This document shows positions 19,524-30,106 of a stretch of DNA of 64,000 bases, one piece after another. Each line of letters begins with the position of its first letter. Within the stretch, counting starts at the first letter, position 1. Under the pieces are notes generated by a model. The model saw only the letters and a list, made by a program, of their open reading frames with translations, was not told the origin of the DNA and ran no database searches. Source of the stretch: Lactarius indigo (taxonomy: Eukaryota; Basidiomycota; Agaricomycetes; Russulales; Russulaceae); the NCBI GenBank assembly GCA_025766275.1, contig JAFKAC010000027.1, positions 558,001 to 622,000 of the forward strand. The letters are read 5' to 3'. Both the position numbers and the translations under genes were made by a program.

Positions 19524-21416
19524 ATGGCTAAGAAAGCTGTCACAGAATTGACGAAGGATGAGACTGTCATGCTTGTGATAGCTGCTAAGTGCCTGGCAGT
19601 GATTAGACACGTTGCGGAGGTCCCTACGACTGCTGAGCAACTGGCCATGCTCAACAAGCATGTCAGTGTGGAGCTGGTAAGTCAGTTCGATAAATATACT
19701 GAGCAATAAACTGATACATGTTATAGAAGACAGTTAGTGCGATATTCAGACGGTATATAGACCGCCCCAAGAAGCCCAGGCTTCATGCAGTCGCCCAGGT
19801 AATGGGATATGAGTGGGGGAACGCTAGGCGGGAGTCCCGCGATCCAGACTGGGACAATGTAACCATCGATTACATTGCATCTCTATGCGAAAAACAAGAG
19901 ATAATAAGTCCGGACTGGCACGAAGCATACACATCTATCGATCTAAGCAAGTATCTGGAGGGTATTCAGCCGAAGAAGATGTGGTGGGCTCCTGTCAACG
20001 AATATGTGGATGATCGTACGTCCCCTGCATACACTTGTTCCATCGCTCACTTGTGCCAAGTCGCTATGGATGAGCCAGCAGATGACCTGGTGGATGACCC
20101 GGCGGATGAGCCTGCAGATGGCTCCGCGGACGAGCCTGCAGACGATCCTGCGGATGATCCCACAGATGATCCTGGGGATGGCTCAACTCATCCATCCAGA
20201 CCAGAGTCGTCCCTCGCAAGCGCAACGCTTCCCGACAAGGGAAAGGCTCGAGCTGATCCACCACCATCTGAGCCTTCGAAGCATCCGTATGGCCTGCGGA
20301 ACAAGAAGCGGCCTGCTCCGGAGAGCCCCGATGAACCAACTGTGGAGTCAGAGGAAACAACCCCTCGGAAGTCCGGCAAGTCGCAAGTTGAGGTGGTTAT
20401 TTCATCCCCTCCTCGTGCCAAACAGCGCCCACGTCTTGAAGAGGATAGTACGGTTGAGGCCACGGGTCTGGTGAGCATTGTGGACTTATTCTATCGTTTT
20501 ATTGGTTACTATATTCGCTGCAGGATATGTGTGGCCCATGCATAACTCGCAAAGCAAAGGCGTGCAAGCCACAGGCCAATGTGAAGCGCCTGACGTCCGC
20601 TTGCGTCGCCTGTGCGACTCTACACAAGACCTGCAGTCCGCCTGCATCCTGGGGCATCAGGCCGCATTGGATGGGGGATGCCCGATCCGCCTCGTCCGTA
20701 CGCACGCAAACCCCGAGTAAGTCCGGTATATTTCCGAACGCGAATGTGCCAGAGATATCACTTATAATATCTAGGCATTCTTGTGGATGCGCAAATTGAA
20801 GTTCTTGCGCAATGGGTGGACGAACTGTCCAGCGAAATACGTGATTTGAAGAAGGACCAGGCCACATCGATGGAGGAGAACCGTCGTGGACGACGTCGAA
20901 CGAACCAGAAGTTGCAGGACGCTCTCCTCATGCTGGGAGTGCTCTTGGAGAAGCAGGGGGTCGATTCTTCCTCTATCCCCGGCATCGGACAGCCCGCTTC
21001 CAGCACCACTAATTCCCCTGGCCTCCAGGCCACATCTTCGCCAGGAATCCCCTTATCTTTACTCAAACTTTCAGATGCGCGTTCAAATGCATCATTGAAA
21101 ACTTCAAGCGTCGTTTTGGAGCCCCGCCAAGTGATGGGTATGTATTATTCTTATAGCGGATGTCCCGCTCTGACATGCGTTTCAAGTGGATCGATTGGGT
21201 GGGAGTGCCCCTGCCTCCAAGGCCGCATCCGTCACCTCTCGCCATTCCGTGGCCTCACACCATTCCTCTGCGGGTGGGCCGCTGCGCCAACCATCAGGTG
21301 AGTAGTTTGTGTTTCTTGGCTGTTTCATGCACACCTAACGTATGTTTCAAGTTGCGCGTTCGGGTGGGAGTGCTGCATCACGCAGGCCATCGCCGGAGAT
21401 CCCCCCCACACAGTAA
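19524..21416 (+). CDS. KDZ companion gene C with Zn2Cys6-like cysteine cluster
   Basis: Seven exons by eye: 19524-19676, 19727-20015, 20061-20470, 20524-20716, 20775-21137, 21187-21297, 21352-21416. Frame is kept, giving 527 residues. The N-terminal 150 residues are helical (RRYIDRPKKPRLHAVAQVMG). An Asp/Ala/Pro repeat (PADEPADGSADEPADDPADD) and a basic linker follow. Near residue 285 is a cysteine cluster C-x2-C-x7-C-x12-C-x2-C-x6-C (CGPCITRKAKAC, then CVACATLHKTC). This is close to the fungal Zn(II)2Cys6 binuclear-cluster spacing. A coiled coil (VLAQWVDELSSEIRDLKKDQ) comes next, the usual order in that transcription-factor family. It may read the CGG-type palindromes of the element. Confidence 0.7.
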
Positions 21417-22017
21417 ATAATCAAATATGCGTTTTAGGACAATTTGTAATCACGTAGTCGGACTTCCCTATTTGAATGAATCGGTACATGTGACGTGTGT
21501 GCAATCAGTTTCATGTGATCCATCTGTCATTTGCTTCATGTGACCCATCTGTAACATGTGACGTTGTACATCATATGACTTGATTCCCATATGTGGGATT
21601 CTGCAAAGCTGAGTGGCATGCGACTTAATACATCGGACCATCCGGAATAAACCCGACTCACACCCTAAATACATCTCCATTAAGTGGTCGGCACATTGCA
21701 AAGGCGGGATACATGGCTGAATATCTCTGTAGTAAAGCTGGCAGGTTGTATCACATATGCCTTCTATAGATCATATCAAATATGCATGTGTTTAGAGTAT
21801 TGTATGTCTAGTATTATTCCTTCGCCATTCATATGTGACATTGAAACAGCGGACCGTCCGACATTCATGCCATTTCATATATTGAGGTGTAGTCTAACAA
21901 TTACCATAGATCCTCAGGCAGCGTTTCATGTATCTTCAGCAAGGCCAAACCTGTTTCACATGTCCATGGTATTTATATTGCTTCAGGTTTAGCTACTCTA
22001 TTGCTCTACGACCAATC
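21417..22017. other. Intergenic stretch of the KDZ element
   Basis: No gene recognised. One palindromic motif lies at 21849-21860. ATGTGAC/CATGTGA words recur (21487, 21515, 21539, 21557), without a clear unit. Confidence 0.4.
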
Positions 22018-22651
22018 ATGCAGTCTCACACATCCAAAGGCAAACTTGTATCATCCACATCAAAGCCCTCCCGGTACACCAGCACCATTCACGAACATAA
22101 GCGGATCTCCCGCACCCCCCCTCTCCACACTCCCACCATGTTTTCCGATCCTGTGGACGACTCACCCTCTGATACACAATCATTTGATGAGAATGACATG
22201 TATGGCTCAGATGGTGATGTTGAAACCATCAGTCTGAAACCCCTGCTGGAACATGTTTCTGAGGAGCAAGAAACAAGTTCAATCAATCAATGTGTGGTAT
22301 GTACCTGTCACCATCAATTCTTCCTATTCCATCTTACCTTTCAAGGCGGATGTGGAACATCCTTTGGAGGAGCAGGAAAGCTCACTCAATGAATATGAGG
22401 TGTGTACCTGTCATTGTCAATCCATTCCATCCATCTTACCTTTCAAGGTGGACATGGATATCATTTCCGACTCAGAGAATATACACAGGAGTGTGAACGA
22501 CTTCTCCCTCATGGTAAGGGCACTGTGTGAGGCAGAAGGGATTGATGTTTCCAATATTTCACATGGAACAGAAGATAGCCTGTATCATGATGATGGGTTG
22601 GATCATGCATCGGAGATGTCTTCGGAATTAGGAAATACTAATGATAGTTGA
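22018..22651 (+). CDS. KDZ companion gene D (small acidic protein)
   Basis: Three exons by eye: 22018-22296, 22346-22399, 22448-22651 (178 residues). ATG at 22138 is an alternative start. The product is Ser/Asp/Glu-rich without recognised domains. The two introns are near copies of each other (both begin GTxTGTACCTGTCA and end CCATCTTACCTTTCAAG). The exon sequence before each is similar too (EEQETSSINQ and EEQESSLNEY), so an exon-intron unit has been duplicated in tandem. It lies 227 bp upstream of the transposase start and reads in the same direction. Function unknown. Confidence 0.6.
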
Positions 22652-22877
22652 TTAGAAGGTCCTCCATGATGTAGACTATTGTACTTTGGTCGTACTGTCT
22701 CATGTAGGGTTTCACATTGGGACTGGTTTCAGATTTGAAGGTTGGACAACACCACTAGTGGATCAACCAGGTGTATAGATCATTGAGGATGCTCAGGTAT
22801 ATTTAAGAACGGAGATAATCCATGTCACCCATTGACTTTCATTCACACCATCTTCATTCTATCCATTTCCATTCATC

Positions 22878-25800
22878 ATGCCTCCAAAGAATACCTTCAC
22901 CATTCCCATGGGAGATGTTGTTGAGGTTGTTAACCAGACACGGAAGACTAAGCGGGGACTCCGTACCACTGTAAAGGAAGTCCCTTTCCACTTAAAGAAG
23001 GGGAAGTCAGGTCAAGCTTCAATGTCTCAAACTGGAGTGGAGACCACTATGGAGACAGTACAATCGCAGTCATCCAGGGACTCACCACATGGGATAGAGG
23101 AATCACATACCCTTCACCACATAGAGCCATATGAACCTGATTTGCAAGACTTTCAAGCAGAGGAATCCCAGCCCCAACAAAGTGTATGTCCACAAACCTC
23201 CTATGTGTTGAGACGCGACTGTTAAAGTCACATGTCTCGTGGGATCTGATTGAGTCAGCCCACATACTATATACGGTATCTGTCCCTTATGGACTTATGG
23301 ACACTCCGGACTCATACGGACCGCTTTTGTTTATCTTTATTGCTAGACCCATATATGGTTCTTATTGTTCTTTCTATTGTTAAGATACCGGTATTGTCTG
23401 CTTTAGGCAGCTATTGTTCTCTGCCATCCAATGGCATTTCTCCCTCTGGCGCACAGACCACCAGTATTGTGTTTGAGTCACCAGTGCGCACAGACCATTA
23501 TTAGCTAAGCGTCCTGTATATAAGGACTGCTGTTTTCGCCTCTACACTTCAGAGTTCCCTTCTCCTCTGAAGTGTAAGTCTCTTCCTCTTTACTTCTCTT
23601 ATTACCTTTTACTCATAAGGCGTTGCTTCTTTATAGTAACTTGTCCTACTAGGTATGCAGTTGTAATAGAGTTCCCTTCTCCTCTGAAGTTAACTTGTCC
23701 TACTAGCTGTTCAAGCTTATCCTTTGCTTGTTAGTTCTGCGCTTCAACACTATGATCATTGTCGGACTTCTGATTATTCGTAGACACCAATGAGCCAGTG
23801 GACAGACATGCGGAGCAGATACATCCACCTTTTGCTCAAGATGGAGGGTCTGACAAGTGCTCCAAATTGCTCTATGTGTACCAGTTCGATGCAGATCAAG
23901 TGCTCCGATTGTATTGGAGGAAAGTACTTCTGCAAGGAATGTTGCCTTCAAACACATATGCGATCCCCATTCCATCGGGTGTCCCACTGGACTGGCACAC
24001 ACTTTGCACCAATGTCATTAATGTCAATTGGATTTAAGCTCTGCTTTGGTCATGATGGGAGGCCATGTCCACTTACAGTGGAGGTATGAACATATCAGAT
24101 ATATGAATCCCACATATACTCATATATCCATAGGGACACCAAGTGTCAGATGGGACACAGCGCAGAAAGCGGACGTCCCATCAGACTCGTTCTGCATCAC
24201 TTGTATCTGTTGAGGAAGAGCAGGCTCATTCGTCGGGAGGTCCGCAGCCTTCGTCACAAACTCTTGAAGATATGCCTGGGATTTCAGACACATTGTTTGA
24301 CTTTGTTGGGGATGTGTTGGATCCCTCTGAGGGAAACACACGACGCACTCGGACCACAATGTCGGGAAACCCGCTGATCACCGTTGTCAATCAAACAGGT
24401 GTCTTTGATATGGATGTACTCTTCTGCATATGCCCCAACGCTGGTGCCAATGATGAGCAACTACTCCAAGCTGGAATATTTCCTTCAACCTTCAAGCAGA
24501 TTGAGACTGCATTCACCTTCTCAGTTCTGGATGACTTCTTGGCTGACAACCTGGAGTGCAAGACAACTGCACAACAGTACTATTCTAAGCTTCAGAGCAT
24601 CACCAATCGGATATTCCCTGACCATGTCCCGGTGAGTATCAATGCTATCCTGATACTGCATAACATCTTATTGATGGAGACATATAGAACCTCTACAAAC
24701 AGCTCTTGAGGGCATCCCGACAATGGAGGGACTTGAAGAATAGGATTGAAAGCGGTTTGGGACATCAGCACACAGGGACATCCGCTAATGAAGGGTCCAT
24801 GGCCATATTCTGTCCAGCCTGTCCACAGCCAGGCATCAATCTACCAGATGATTGGAGGACCAGATATAATGATAAGCCGTATGTATTCATTGAGAACATG
24901 TCAAATATCTCAGTATTGACTTGCTCGAAGGAATCAACTCATCCGAACCTTCATAATGGATGGCAACTTCTCAGCAGAGCACATGAGGTGTAGGACAGGA
25001 GATACGGACGTTCCGCTATCGGCGGGGATGGCCTTCATGGCAAATCCCAATTCATATAAGGCTCATCTGCATAGTGGGCAAGAGATTTCCCAGGTATGTC
25101 AGATACTATTGACAGTGACTGTTGTCTTATAGTCTCATAGCCCAGCACATGTAACACATACAGGGCCATTGAACAGGCCAATTCAAGTCATCCACACCTT
25201 GATGTTACAGGCATCGGAGCAACCGCATGCTGTCATGGATTCTTTGTCCCTACATCTGTAGTTGACTTCCAGAAGGGAGAGAGGTATGTCCGACGCATTA
25301 AGCACCCTAAGTATGGAATTGATAATTGATGTATGTTTGATGTCAGGCAAATCAATATGGACTATAGCCTTTGCAAGGCCCTTTCCTACAATATGGGGGA
25401 CATCCCTGTGGCCTTGGTCATGTATGATATCATGTGCCAATATGGTGTTCACTTCAAGGAAAGGGTGGAGAAGAGCCCGGAGTTATCTCTGTCTAGCTCA
25501 TTGCAACTTCGGACTGGGATTGGCCTCTTTCATATCCATGGCCATCAAGATTCATGCTTACCCCGCTTTTCCCCAAGCTATATCCCTGGAGCGAAGCAGG
25601 TGGATGGAGAGATCATTGAGACATTGTGGGCACCACTCAATAACATCTCACGGAGCATCCGTGGGATGTCCCTTGCCCATCGCCAGGAGGTATTGGATGC
25701 ACATATGAACCATTCCAATTGGAAGAAGATGGTCCGCATTGGTCCGTTTAATCCGTATCTATAATCCATTTGATTCTAATATAATAATGTTCCAGTTCCA

Positions 25801-27300
25801 TCACTTCTGAAGCGGTGGAAACGGATGGATAATGGTATAGATCTCAGTGCTGAGATATTAGACACTCTCAATGCAAGGTTCAAGAAGAAGACTAAACGAT
25901 GGCTTAAGGCAGAAAGTCATGCTCAATCAAACAGGCATGAAGACCCCACTTTAATGGACATATATGATACAGTGACATCCAAAGGTATTGTGACCTGACA
26001 AATCCTATGTATTCTATACTAATGTCTATCATTAGCTCCCTCTCGTGCAGAGATTCAGCAGCAGCTGATTTCGGAGGAGAGCAGAGATATTACCGCTCAT
26101 GGTCAAACATCTTGGATTGCATGTGGGATAAAGATCCAGGAGTTGCAGTGAGTCCATCCAATGACCCATTTGACTGTTGGTTAACATCCACTCTGTAAAG
26201 GCTTGCTATCAGATATCAACTCCAAGCACATGGTCTGAAGATCAACACTGAGGAGGCTCAAGTCATTGAAAACAAGCGGAGTCGCCTTCAGAAGCTCATT
26301 GACATATTTGAGCACCAGGGAGATTCCTTCCTACTCCACCAGCCGCTTGCAGATGATTCCTCAATAGTGCCTTTGGGTGACTATGAGGAATATGACCATA
26401 TGGATGATCTTGGAGATCCTGAAGATACAGATGATGATCATTCAGCCCATGCCTCCATCCATCCTACTCCGCAAGCACTGGATGGATCTGGGATGGATGC
26501 AACTAATCCTGAGGACTTTCCAGTCCTCCTCCCATCTTCCCTTGGATGGGAATGGTGTGTTAGGCATGGTTTCCAATCCCTTGCTGGAAAGGAGGTACAG
26601 CTACGCCATGCTCAAGCTAGTGAATCCATTCATGGAATCCGCCTCGCTCTTGGATTTAAATCCGCTCTGTTCCGCACTCAGGTACGACCTGCTCACACAC
26701 AACAGACAAAGACCCGCACCTGGAATGCCATACACAGTGTTGACACTAATGTCCGTGAGCATGCGCGCATATATAGCATGGCACGGGATGCCTATAGGAA
26801 GCTCCGCAAAGCTGCACCCATTCCACAGGACCTCCCGAAGCTCCATTCAAAGGATCTCCGTGTAGCAACATTGGTCCTTGGATCACAACAAGTAGGACAG
26901 CGGAATACACAACAATCCTGGATCTGGGGCTTTGGCAATACCACTGAAGATGATGGAACATGGATGGATGATTGTATGTGCTCCATTGAATTCTATATTC
27001 ATGTGCTCATATATTCATACAGTTGAAAGGGTTCACTGGCTCCGTGCAAGGGCACAGTTTGAGCGGTGGTCAGAGGAACAAGACAGCATCCATAATGAAG
27101 CTAAATGGATCCCAGCATACTTCCATTCCAAAGCAGAGACATGGAAGAAACTCATGATCATTGCTGCACAAGGTTCATTAAAGGGGCATCAAGCATATGC
27201 ATCATACCAGATGCATGCATGGGAGGGACTTTCCAGAAGCTCTGTAAAGGCTCTTACTCCAATTACTGATGCTCCATTGAAGCACTGTAAGATGAAATGA
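22878..27300 (+). CDS. KDZ transposase with CxC2 cysteine cluster
   Basis: Eleven exons by eye: 22878-23183, 23784-24083, 24134-24631, 24688-24878, 24931-25093, 25141-25283, 25347-25741, 25796-25984, 26036-26147, 26201-26973, 27023-27300. They sum to 3348 nt (1115 residues) with every junction in frame. The N-terminal tail is basic. Exon 2 holds the CxC2-type cluster (CSMCTSSMQIKCSDC, FCKECC, then H-x-H). Later come FCPACPQPGINLP and TFIMDGNFSAEHM. The RNase H-fold core has VDFQKGERQINMDYSLCKAL, VMYDIMCQYG (catalytic Asp), GIGLFHIHGHQDSC and KQVDGEIIETLW (catalytic Glu). The helical C-terminus includes ERVHWLRARAQFERW. It should cut and move the element. The first intron contains a solo LTR, but splice sites remain. 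The last exon could end with a further intron at 27282. Confidence 0.92.
23206..23749 (+). repeat. Solo LTR (diverged copia-1 family) inside a KDZ transposase intron
   Basis: 544 bp, TGTTGAGACGCG to CGCTTCAACA, flanked by CTATG (23201-23205, 23750-23754). It is the same family as 45-586 but clearly diverged. It lies wholly within the intron 23184-23783, enlarging it from about 51 to 600 nt while leaving donor GTATGT and acceptor TAG. The LTR orientation is the same as the gene. Its leader keeps the A-spacer-B-linker-A-B layout (23551-23706). Confidence 0.93.
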
Positions 27301-27762
27301 GATTGCTTGTCCTGATTCATGTATTCCTCCTATAGTACATATCAATTGACATAAGTGTTTGGTTCTTGCAAATGAAATGAATGGCTTTTCTCGAACCCCC
27401 CGATCCCCTCTCATATATATCCATTTGCCTGTGACAGGAATTAAGCGGAGGTCCGCTTTTGGGCAATGCTGTTGGACTATCATTACAGCGGATTTCCCGA
27501 CATGTATATTCTGAGTATGAACTATTAGTTATTAGCTATTTCCCCCAACACCGATCATCTATCATTATATATTGACTTGCGATCAGATGTTCATTACTTG
27601 TCCAATATAATTGTAGTTGTCTGATATGTATGCAATTTGCTGTACATATCTCAACAGGTGATCAATGATCTCACACACCTAAACAGTGCTCACCCAGTCA
27701 AATATTTGAGTTCAAGAGCATCTCTGGATACCCTACATTATCATGGAACTATCCGCATGGAT
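27301..27762 (+). other. KDZ right subterminal region
   Basis: No gene seen. Palindromic motif copies lie at 27445-27456 (GCGGAGGTCCGC) and 27488-27499. Otherwise AT-rich sequence between the transposase 3' end and the right inverted repeat. Confidence 0.5.
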
Positions 27763-27915
27763 TTCCGATTATCTCCGACCCAGCCGGCGTCGGCTGGACT
27801 ATCAATTATGGCGGAATCTCCGCCGTCGGCTGGCGCCGGCTGAGTATGAACTATTAAAGAATCTCACCGTCGGTTGGGGGTATCAATTACATAAGCCATC
27901 GCTATCCATTGGCTG
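27763..27915 (-). repeat. KDZ right terminal inverted repeat
   Basis: Inverse of 14359-14512, including GGGGGTATCAATTACATAAG and the inner GC-rich palindromes. Carries the motif GCGGAATCTCCGC at 27821-27833. The target duplication CTATTTTC follows. Confidence 0.88.
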
Positions 27916-27923
27916 CTATTTTC

Positions 27924-28668
27924 GCCTTATTTTTCTGTATTTTTACGGATTTATTTGGTGGAGATATGAGACTCTAACGTTGCGCTCAAACATCCAAGTC
28001 CTTATCATTAGATATGATAAGATGGTTAGTCACGTGATGCCAACATGTGCACCCACAAGCACGTGACCCTGGGATAGTAACTTCCTTATCGGATGTTACC
28101 TCTTTAGGTCACTTTCCTCATTAGTAAAGTAGTTTCTCATTGGACGATAAGCAGGGAACATTCTAGATAGTTCTAGACTACGTTGTTGTAGAGTTATGAC
28201 TCATAGATAAGGACACATCACTGTTCTGTCAGCGTTAATGACTGTGCATCAGTCAGCACAATAGATAACGCTATTATTAGACATGACGCGTCAGCGTCTG
28301 ACTCATTACTATTACACATACCTTTTTCTATAGTAATTCGAACTCAGCCGCAGCATAGTATATAAACCCTCATGTAGCGTCCTGAGTGGAACCAACTTGT
28401 CCTCTTGGTTCTCCACTCAGGTGCGTATTCCCCTTGTACTTCCCTTACCTCTCCAATGTGAACTTGTCCTCTTGGTTCTCCACTCAGCGTGCCACAGCGT
28501 GATCACCTGACCTTTGGACTTGAATAAAGTCCTCACGTGTGTCTACTCTCCGCTGTGACTGTACGTTCGGCGCGTGACTTGTCTCCGCGCTAGGCTTGGG
28601 TGTGCTCCCAGTTCAGTTCGCTAACCTTCACCTTGGTCTAGTTGTAAGTGATAAGTCATACCGCTACA
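27924..28668 (+). repeat. Gypsy 3' LTR, second piece
   Basis: Continues the 3' LTR from GCCTTATTTTTCTG to CCGCTACA and is followed by target duplication ATGCC. Against the 5' LTR I count eight substitutions, six of them CpG transitions, and the loss of 10 bp near 28325. Confidence 0.92.
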
Positions 28669-28673
28669 ATGCC

Positions 28674-29024
28674 CTGGGTACGCCGGCGGTACTTTCGGCG
28701 TTGTGCTTCATGAACCTGGGCATACGCATAGGATGGAATGGGTGACCGAGGGCATCCATCACAGTCGATGTAGGTTTTCCTGGACACATCCATACTTGAC
28801 AAGATATGGAGTCCTCAAAGGTAAGGAGCGACGGTAAATTCGAGACACGACAGGGAAAAAAAGTGGAATGGTGGGGGTGGGAATGGGCCAATGGTACGTT
28901 GTGTTGCACAGTTGTGATGGGATTCACAGTCCGCCAAACTCAGAAGTACCACGCTTGACTCCCCTCCCTATTCCCTGTATAAAATCGGCTCTTGCTGAAG
29001 GGCCTGATTTATCTGTCAATGCGG
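28674..29024. other. Plavaka-like element interior, no gene recognised
   Basis: Unique sequence between the gypsy insertion and the minisatellite. Short frames on both strands are not supported. Confidence 0.4.
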
Positions 29025-29660
29025 ACAGTCCGGCCTTTCTGACAGGCTGGCAGTCCCTGGCTGATCCTTCCTTGGGCGGCAAAGGGTGTGCTACACTGTC
29101 AATACGATCTGTTCCACGTCCCAACTAATCTGCTATCACCGTCCCTGCTTCTAGTTCCGTCCTTTCTAACAGGATGGCAGTCCCTCGCTGATCCTTCCTT
29201 GGGCGGCAAAAGGTGTGCTACACCGTCAATATGACTCGTTCTGCGTCCCAACTTAACCTGCTATCACCGTCCCTGCGTCTAGTTCCGTCCTTTCTAACAG
29301 GATGGTAGTCCCCCGCTGATCCTTCCTTGGGTGGCAAAAGGTGTGCTACACCGTCAATACGACCCATTCCGCATCCCAACTAACCTGCTATCACCGTCCC
29401 TGCATCTAGTTCCGTCCTTTCTAACAGGATAGCAGTCCCCCGCTGCTACACCGTCAATACGACTCGTTTTGCGTCCCAACTAACCTGCTATCACCGTCCC
29501 TGCTTCTAGTTCCGTCCTTTCTAACAGGATGGCAGTCCCTCGCTGATCCTTCCTTGGGTGGCAAAAGGTGTGCTACACCATCAATATGACTCGTTCTGCG
29601 TCCCAATCAAATCCTTACTGTCCTCGTTCCTGCTTCTAGTTCCGTCCTTTCTAACACCTA
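29025..29660 (+). repeat. 127-bp minisatellite, about five copies
   Basis: Tandem units of about 127-128 bp. Markers are GATCCTTCCTTGGGYGGCAAA at about 29063, 29190, 29318 and 29544, and TTCCGTCCTTTCTAACAGGA at about 29156, 29283, 29410 and 29514. One unit (near 29440) has lost part of its sequence. It lies inside the Plavaka-like element beyond the transposase 3' end. Confidence 0.85.
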
Positions 29661-29680
29661 TACCCACATTCCCTCAATCT

Positions 29681-30043
29681 ATGGTATTCTCCGCGGCCGT
29701 GTGGCAATTCTGCCAGATTTTCAGACGCGTCATCTTTTCAGGTAAGCCGCGCTTACATGAGTCTCCAAAAGAAGTCAGTATTGATGGGATCATCGATCCA
29801 GTGCATCTCATTGGCTTGGAAAACTACCTCAATGACGATGCATCACGAACCGTACGCATAACGGACGATAACTCCATCACGGTTTCTCTTCCTCCACTCC
29901 CATCACCATTGTTGTGTCCCCGTCGAGCCAGGAGATTGGCCATTGCGAACGTGCCCTCAGTCGCTTTGACCCTGACCTTGACGCCACCGCCACCGCCACC
30001 GCCACCGCCACTGCCAACGCGAGATGGAATATCCCAACCATGA
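29681..30043 (+). CDS. Small open frame, unknown
   Basis: 121 codons from ATG at 29681, opposite in direction to the transposase whose stop is 60 bp beyond. Residues 1-75 look protein-like (AVWQFCQIFRRVIFSG, then IDPVHLIGLENYL). The rest is Pro-rich (a run of Pro codons at about 29988-30015). No family recognised. It could be a terminal exon of a gene whose other parts were lost, or chance. Confidence 0.3.
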   Translation: MVFSAAVWQFCQIFRRVIFSGKPRLHESPKEVSIDGIIDPVHLIGLENYLNDDASRTVRITDDNSITVSLPPLPSPLLCPRRARRLAIANVPSVALTLTLTPPPPPPPPPLPTRDGISQP

Positions 30044-30106
30044 CGGGGACTACTGGCTCTACAACAACGGTTGCGACGAGGTGAGAACGACGATGGCCAC
30101 GATATA

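Larger units (their letters stand above)
14359..27915 (+). mobile_element. KDZ (Zisupton-like) DNA transposon with companion genes
   Basis: 13,557 bp (about 13.0 kb without the solo LTR in it), inserted in the gypsy 3' LTR with an 8-bp duplication CTATTTTC. Terminal inverted repeats of about 150 bp share GGCTTATGTAATTGATACCC near the ends; the outermost 15-20 bp are less well matched. An 8-bp duplication agrees with what is reported for Zisupton elements. It encodes a CxC/KDZ transposase (22878-27300) and four other spliced genes (two on -, two on +). At least 20 interrupted palindromes GCGGA-nn-TCCCGC are spread over its length. No TET/JBP-type dioxygenase gene, known from some fungal KDZ elements, was found. 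Confidence 0.9.
4691..28668 (+). mobile_element. Ty3/gypsy chromovirus with two nested DNA transposons
   Basis: Both ends carry LTRs (TGTCACGGACG to ACCGCTACA). The whole is flanked by ATGCC (4686-4690 and 28669-28673). Order: 5' LTR, primer site, leader, gag, protease, reverse transcriptase, RNase H, integrase, chromodomain, polypurine tract, 3' LTR. A 2.4-kb element (10464-12866) interrupts pol and a 13.6-kb KDZ element (14359-27915) interrupts the 3' LTR. The LTRs differ by about eight substitutions and a 10-bp indel over about 760 bp. The insertion is therefore not very old, and both nested elements are younger than it. Confidence 0.93.

Noticed and set aside
14769..27833. CRISPR-like array from the repeated palindromes
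   Set aside because: Spacing is irregular (tens to thousands of bases), the repeat is short and variable in its centre, and the genome is eukaryotic.
14359..27915. A TET/JBP dioxygenase gene in the KDZ element
   Set aside because: No HxD...H...R pattern with a suitable context was seen in any of the spliced frames.
27901..28668. A separate solo LTR at the right of the KDZ element
   Set aside because: It is the rest of the gypsy 3' LTR; the first 21 bp lie at 14338-14358 and the shared ATGCC closes the element.
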